Shown here piece by piece: positions 60,128 through 64,000 of a DNA stretch of 64,000 nucleotides. Made by a program: the position numbers and the translations under genes. The first letter of the stretch is position 1, and the number at the start of each line of letters is the position of its first letter. The stretch is from NCBI GenBank assembly GCA_900313615.1, contig OMRP01000001.1:62001-126000 (forward strand), in the 5' to 3' direction. The stretch is from an uncultured Prevotellaceae bacterium (GTDB lineage Bacteria > Bacteroidota > Bacteroidia > Bacteroidales > Bacteroidaceae). Below the pieces are notes generated by a model. The model was not told the DNA's origin, did not search any database, and saw only the letters and a program-made list of their open reading frames with translations.

Positions 60128-61738
60128 ATGACTAAAGAAGACATACTGAGGCTAAGGGACGCTGCTGAACAGACAAGAGTGCAGTTCAAAGAACGTGTGA
60201 CTCGCGACAACAAGTATGATGTGAGTTGTGAGATGGTTGCTCTAAGTAATTCCCGTGGGGGAATGATTGTGGTGGGTATTGATGACAAGACGGGACGCAT
60301 CAATCCGCTCTCCTTTGTTGAGGTACAAGAGACAACAAACATGTTGGGTAGCCTGGCATCGGAAGGTGTAGTGCCTCAAATATTGCTCGACATCGAGAAT
60401 GTTCAGATGGAGGGTGGAGTCATTGTGGTGGTTACCATCAAACAAGGCAGGAACAAGCCTTATCGTGACAGCAAAGGTATTGTGTGGGTGAAACAGGGTG
60501 CCGACAAGCGCAAGGTGTTTGACAATGCCGAACTGATAGCCATGCTGATGGAGAATGGACAGATGCATCCTGACAGCATGCCAGTGAACGGTACCAGTAT
60601 CAAGGATTTGGATGAGAATACCTTACGTGGCTATTTGCTTAATAGATTTCGCATCGATTTTGAGCGACAACAGTTGTCCATAATGGAACTGAGGCATAGG
60701 AGTCTTGATGAGATTGCTGGTATCCTCAGTCAAACACCAGAGGGAATCTTGAAGAACAATGGTTTGATTATGGAGGACGGTACTCTGACAGTGGCAGCCT
60801 TGATGCTAATGGGGAAATATCCTCAACGCTGGTTGCCAGCCTTCACTGTGAGATGTGTCAGCTTTGTGGGAAATAGCATTGGGGGCACGGAGTTCCGCGA
60901 CAAGAGTGGAAATGATGCTGATGGCAATGCCGTACACCTGTACAACTATATCATTTCGTTCCTGACCAGAAATCTTCGCAAAAGGCAAGTGGAAAAGGAC
61001 TTTAACAGTCTGGGCGAGTTGGAGGTTTCAACAGCCAGTTTGTCTGAGATTGTTACGAATGGCATTCTACATCGCTCGTATGTAATAGAAGCACCACTGC
61101 GAGTGTTTATCTTTGACAACAGAATTGAAATACATAGTCCAGGATTGTTGCCGGAAGGTGTCAGTATGGAAAGCATTAAGCGCGGTGCATCTGTACCAAG
61201 GAACAAGTTGCTGTTCAATCATGGCATCAATCTCTTGCCTTACACGGGTGCTGGAAGCGGCATCACCAGAGCCTTGAAATTCACGCCCGACATCAAATTC
61301 GAAAATGACGAGACGCTTAATGAGTTTATTGTAACGGTAGAGCGCAGAAATGCGGGGGTAACTGATGTCAAAAATGATAGAGATAATGACAGAGATGATA
61401 GAAATAAAAGAGACAGAGAAGACAGAGATAAAACGTTAGAAAGCAACGACTTGAAAAAAAATCAAGGTCTTAAAAGAGACAGAGAAGACAGAGATGATGT
61501 GATAGAGACACAACACGTTTCTTATAAGTCACTTAGTGGGGTTCAAAAGAATGTTATTCAATTCTGTAGCATTCCCAGAAGTGCCAGAGAAATCCTTGAG
61601 CATGTAGGATATGCTTACAACTCAAAAAATATAGCAAACCAAATAAAGCCATTGGTGCAATTGGGTTTCCTTGAGATGACGGAACCAGACAAGCCCAACA
61701 GCAAAAATCAGAAATATAGGAAAGTTAGAAAGGATTAA
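60128..61738 (+). CDS. Schlafen/AlbA_2-domain ATP-binding protein (RecG-like, HATPase_c_4)
   Basis: A 536-residue protein. The N-terminal AlbA_2 (divergent AAA_4/Schlafen) domain spans about 8-130, with QFKERVTRDNKYDVSCEMVALSNSRGG (in pieces) and VGIDD; a GHKL-like ATPase region lies about 290-410 (SEIVTNGILHRSYV, then GAGSGI). A very hydrophilic Asp/Arg/Lys tract (about 417-460, RDNDRDDRNKRDRED) precedes a C-terminal winged-helix-like part. Such proteins are frequent in defence islands and as regulators. It is separated from DUF1848 by 85 bases and may have its own transcript; a weak terminator follows. Confidence 0.85.
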   Translation: MTKEDILRLRDAAEQTRVQFKERVTRDNKYDVSCEMVALSNSRGGMIVVGIDDKTGRINPLSFVEVQETTNMLGSLASEGVVPQILLDIENVQMEGGVIVVVTIKQGRNKPYRDSKGIVWVKQGADKRKVFDNAELIAMLMENGQMHPDSMPVNGTSIKDLDENTLRGYLLNRFRIDFERQQLSIMELRHRSLDEIAGILSQTPEGILKNNGLIMEDGTLTVAALMLMGKYPQRWLPAFTVRCVSFVGNSIGGTEFRDKSGNDADGNAVHLYNYIISFLTRNLRKRQVEKDFNSLGELEVSTASLSEIVTNGILHRSYVIEAPLRVFIFDNRIEIHSPGLLPEGVSMESIKRGASVPRNKLLFNHGINLLPYTGAGSGITRALKFTPDIKFENDETLNEFIVTVERRNAGVTDVKNDRDNDRDDRNKRDREDRDKTLESNDLKKNQGLKRDREDRDDVIETQHVSYKSLSGVQKNVIQFCSIPRSAREILEHVGYAYNSKNIANQIKPLVQLGFLEMTEPDKPNSKNQKYRKVRKD

Positions 61739-61739
61739 C

Positions 61740-61763
61740 AAAAAGAACTTGTTCTTTTTATAC
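61740..61763 (+). terminator. Weak intrinsic terminator after the AlbA_2 gene
   Basis: AAAAAGAAC (61740-61748) and GTTCTTTTT (61751-61759) pair over 9 positions around TT, the right arm itself supplying the T-run. Confidence 0.55.
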
Positions 61764-61828
61764 ATCATGTATGGGTTAAAATTCTTTAAATACACAGGGC
61801 GAAAGACGTGAGATAACGCTTTTTTGCT

Positions 61829-61836
61829 TACATTTG
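61829..61836 (+). promoter_or_regulatory. -7 box of ffh
   Basis: TACATTTG followed by CATG, 67 bases before the ffh ATG. No TTTG at the expected -33 position. Confidence 0.5.
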
Positions 61837-61903
61837 CATGATATATATGCTTGAAGCATTTATCCAATAGGCATTTAGTGAACATTAATTCGAAAAACTC
61901 ACA

Positions 61904-63259
61904 ATGTTTGAAAATCTTAGTGAACGGTTAGAGCGCTCTTTTAAGATACTCAAGGGCGAAGGCAAGATAACCGAAATCAACGTCGCCGAGACGATGAAAG
62001 ATGTACGTCGCGCACTTATTGATGCCGACGTCAACTATAAAGTGGCCAAGACCTTCACCGACAAGGTGAAGCAGAAAGCTTTGGGTATGAACGTGCTTAC
62101 CGCCGTGAAGCCCGGACAACTGATGGTGAAACTCGTACATGATGAGTTGGCTGAACTGATGGGTGGCGAGGCCGTGGGCCTAAACCTGGAGGGCAAACCA
62201 GCCATCATCCTCATGTCAGGTCTGCAAGGTTCTGGTAAGACCACCTTCAGTGGCAAACTGGCCAACATGCTCAAACGCAAGCAGCATAAGAACCCGTTGC
62301 TCGTAGCCTGCGACGTCTATCGTCCCGCTGCCATCCAACAGCTTATCGTCGTCGGCGAGTCCGTCGGCGTTCCCGTCTATTCCGAGCCGGGCAACAAGGA
62401 CGTGGTGGCCATCGCACAGAATGCCTTGAAAGAGGCGAAGGCGAAAGGTCACGACGTGGTCATCGTCGATACTGCTGGTCGTCTGGCCATCGACGAGGAG
62501 ATGATGAACGAGATAGCGACGCTCAAAGAGGCCTTGCAGCCCGATGAGACGCTGTTCGTGGTCGACTCGATGACAGGTCAGGATGCCGTGAACACCGCCA
62601 AGGAGTTCAACGACCGTTTGGACTTCGATGGTGTGGTGCTCACCAAACTCGATGGTGACACACGTGGTGGTGCGGCGCTCTCCATACGTACGGTGGTGAC
62701 CAAGCCCATCAAGTTTGTGGGTACGGGCGAGAAGATGGAGGCCATCGATGCCTTCCACCCCTCGCGCATGGCAGACCGTATCTTGGGCATGGGCGACATC
62801 GTCAGTCTGGTGGAGCGTGCCCAAGAGCAGTTCGATGAGCAGGAGGCCCTGCGCCTGCAGAAGAAAATCCAGAAGAACAAGTTTGACTTCAACGATTTCC
62901 TCGGTCAGATACAGCAAATCAAGAAGATGGGTAACATCAAGGACCTCGCGTCGATGATTCCTGGTGTGGGCAAGGCCCTCAAGGGTATCGACATCGACGA
63001 CGATGCGTTCAAGGGTATCGAAGCCATTATCCAGAGTATGACGCCGAAAGAGCGTTCCAACCCCGAAATCTTGAACCAGAGTCGTCGTATGCGCATCGCC
63101 AAGGGTTCTGGCACTTCGGTGCAGGATGTGGGCCGACTCATCAAACAGTTCGACCAAACCCGAAAGATGATGAAGATGATGACGGGTTCGAAGGCGTCGA
63201 TGATGATGAACGCCATGCGAGGCAAGATGCCGAATTTGCCGAATATGCCGATGAAGTAA
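61904..63259 (+). CDS. ffh: Signal recognition particle protein Ffh (SRP54)
   Basis: A 451-residue SRP GTPase that binds signal sequences and 4.5S RNA and brings ribosomes to FtsY. The N domain (1-95) is followed by the G domain with G1 GLQGSGKTT (106-114), DTAGR (about 190-194) and TKLDGD (about 249-254), and a Met-rich M domain (about 300-451) ending in repeated Met and Pro. Full length and intact. It marks the return to typical base composition and core genes after the island. No SRP RNA gene was found beside it. Confidence 0.97.
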   Translation: MFENLSERLERSFKILKGEGKITEINVAETMKDVRRALIDADVNYKVAKTFTDKVKQKALGMNVLTAVKPGQLMVKLVHDELAELMGGEAVGLNLEGKPAIILMSGLQGSGKTTFSGKLANMLKRKQHKNPLLVACDVYRPAAIQQLIVVGESVGVPVYSEPGNKDVVAIAQNALKEAKAKGHDVVIVDTAGRLAIDEEMMNEIATLKEALQPDETLFVVDSMTGQDAVNTAKEFNDRLDFDGVVLTKLDGDTRGGAALSIRTVVTKPIKFVGTGEKMEAIDAFHPSRMADRILGMGDIVSLVERAQEQFDEQEALRLQKKIQKNKFDFNDFLGQIQQIKKMGNIKDLASMIPGVGKALKGIDIDDDAFKGIEAIIQSMTPKERSNPEILNQSRRMRIAKGSGTSVQDVGRLIKQFDQTRKMMKMMTGSKASMMMNAMRGKMPNLPNMPMK

Positions 63260-63290
63260 GGGGACATTCAAAATTCAACATTCAAATAAA

Positions 63291-64000
63291 ATGCAACTCA
63301 TAGACGGAAAAGCAACGGCGCAAGCTATCAAGCAGGAGATTGCCGAAGAGGTGACCCGCATCGTTGCCTCAGGTGGCAAACGGCCTCATCTGGCGGCCAT
63401 TCTTGTGGGACACGACGGTGGCTCGGAGACGTATGTAAAAAATAAAGTGCTCGCCTGTGAGGCCTGCGGTTTCCAGTCGTCACTCATCCGTTTCGAGAGT
63501 GACGTGACCGAGGAAGAACTCCTTGATCAGGTGCGCGCCCTCAACGACGACGATGATGTTGACGGCTTCATTGTGCAACTGCCGCTGCCCAAGCATATCG
63601 ACGAACAGAAGGTCATCATGGCCATTGACTACCGCAAGGACGTGGACGGGTTCCATCCCGTGAACGTGGGCCGCATGGCCATCGGACTGCCCTGTTTCAT
63701 CTCGGCCACGCCGCTGGGCATCCTCACCCTCTTGCAGCGTTATGGCATCACTACCCGTGGCAAGAAATGTGTCATCCTCGGCCGCAGTAACATCGTGGGC
63801 AAACCCATGGCGCAGTTGATGATGCAGAAACAGTTTGGCGACGCCACCGTCACGGTGTGCCATAGCCGCTCGGCCACGCTCAAGGAAGAGTGCCAACAGG
63901 CCGATATCCTCATTGCCGCCATCGGACAGCCGAAGTTCGTCAAGGCCGACATGGTGAAGGAAGGGGCCGTGGTCATTGATGTGGGCACCACGCGCGTACC
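63291..64000 (+). CDS. folD: Bifunctional methylenetetrahydrofolate dehydrogenase/cyclohydrolase (3' end cut off)
   Basis: The first 236 codons of FolD, which interconverts 5,10-methylene-THF and 10-formyl-THF in one-carbon metabolism. Visible marks are YVKNK with the catalytic lysine (about 48-52), VQLPLPKHI (about 89-97), the DVDGFHPVN loop (about 116-124) and the nucleotide-binding GRSNIVGKP (about 163-171). The frame is open to the right edge, where VIDVGTTRV is read. It starts 31 bases after ffh and is probably co-transcribed with it. Confidence 0.96.
   Translation, partial: MQLIDGKATAQAIKQEIAEEVTRIVASGGKRPHLAAILVGHDGGSETYVKNKVLACEACGFQSSLIRFESDVTEEELLDQVRALNDDDDVDGFIVQLPLPKHIDEQKVIMAIDYRKDVDGFHPVNVGRMAIGLPCFISATPLGILTLLQRYGITTRGKKCVILGRSNIVGKPMAQLMMQKQFGDATVTVCHSRSATLKEECQQADILIAAIGQPKFVKADMVKEGAVVIDVGTTRV

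Noticed and set aside
61739-61903. Possible SRP RNA gene next to ffh
   Set aside because: The gap holds only a weak A/T hairpin and a promoter; no GC-rich domain IV-like helix with the conserved loop was found.
62216-63271. 351-codon minus-strand frame opposite ffh
   Set aside because: Antisense shadow of a highly conserved gene.

Overview
The window looks like a chromosomal segment of a Bacteroidales bacterium, most likely Prevotella or a close relative. The evidence is the repeated Bacteroidetes promoter box TAnnTTTG (often with TTTG 19-20 bases upstream), the scarcity of Shine-Dalgarno sequences, a DAHP synthase-chorismate mutase fusion of the Prevotella/Porphyromonas type, a C-terminal sorting-like tail on a secreted pectinesterase, and a tandem flavodoxin-DUF2023 pair. 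No rRNA, tRNA, insertion sequence or CRISPR array was seen.

Layout. 1-8.3 kb: the 5' part of a type I BREX phage-defence operon on the minus strand (brxA-brxB-brxC-pglX, cut by the left edge), with a structured leader. 8.4-9.4 kb: flavodoxin and DUF2023 protein. 9.6-12.1 kb: secreted GH9 glucanase. 12.5-18.1 kb: an arginine-to-glutamate catabolic cluster (rocD, ctlX, pruA, arcA), followed by a convergent NhaC antiporter. 19.8-25.5 kb: a 1626-residue secreted CE8 pectinesterase and a CBM9-like protein. 25.5-30.5 kb (minus): a secreted carboxypeptidase-regulatory-like protein, a secreted TPR-CHAT protease and a candidate small RNA. 31.0-36.6 kb: PH-domain protein, M48 lipoprotein protease, NfeD, SPFH protein, a catalytically degenerate WecB-like protein and a MATE transporter. 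36.6-39.6 kb: LytTR regulator, acidic protein, membrane Ser/Thr kinase and a barrel-like protein. 39.7-42.6 kb: DUF3267 protein, guanine deaminase, TPR protein. 42.66-47.1 kb: a Phe/Tyr biosynthesis operon (pheA, aminotransferase, DAHP synthase-chorismate mutase, tyrA) preceded by a previously unannotated attenuator. 47.1-51.3 kb: EamA transporter, endonuclease/phosphatase-family protein, DUF4339 protein, geranylgeranyl-reductase-like protein. 51.6-61.7 kb: an accessory island, strongly AT-rich up to 59.0 kb, with a CoiA-like nuclease, a methyltransferase-like protein, a compact UvrD-like helicase, an unrecognised 688-residue protein, DUF1848 and an AlbA_2 ATPase-like protein. 61.9-64 kb: ffh and folD (cut by the right edge).

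The two most interesting discoveries are: (i) a classical ribosome-mediated attenuator before pheA, with a 25-codon leader peptide carrying four Tyr and three Phe codons in eight, a mutually exclusive 8-bp antiterminator and a 13-bp terminator; and (ii) the tightly coupled island at 51.9-60.0 kb, which has the parts of a nucleic-acid-targeting defence system and which I cannot match to a named one. Also notable are a WecB homologue lacking three of four catalytic residues, REP-like palindromes lying in frame inside a protease gene, and an arginine pathway that uses a citrulline hydrolase instead of the carbamoyl-phosphate route.
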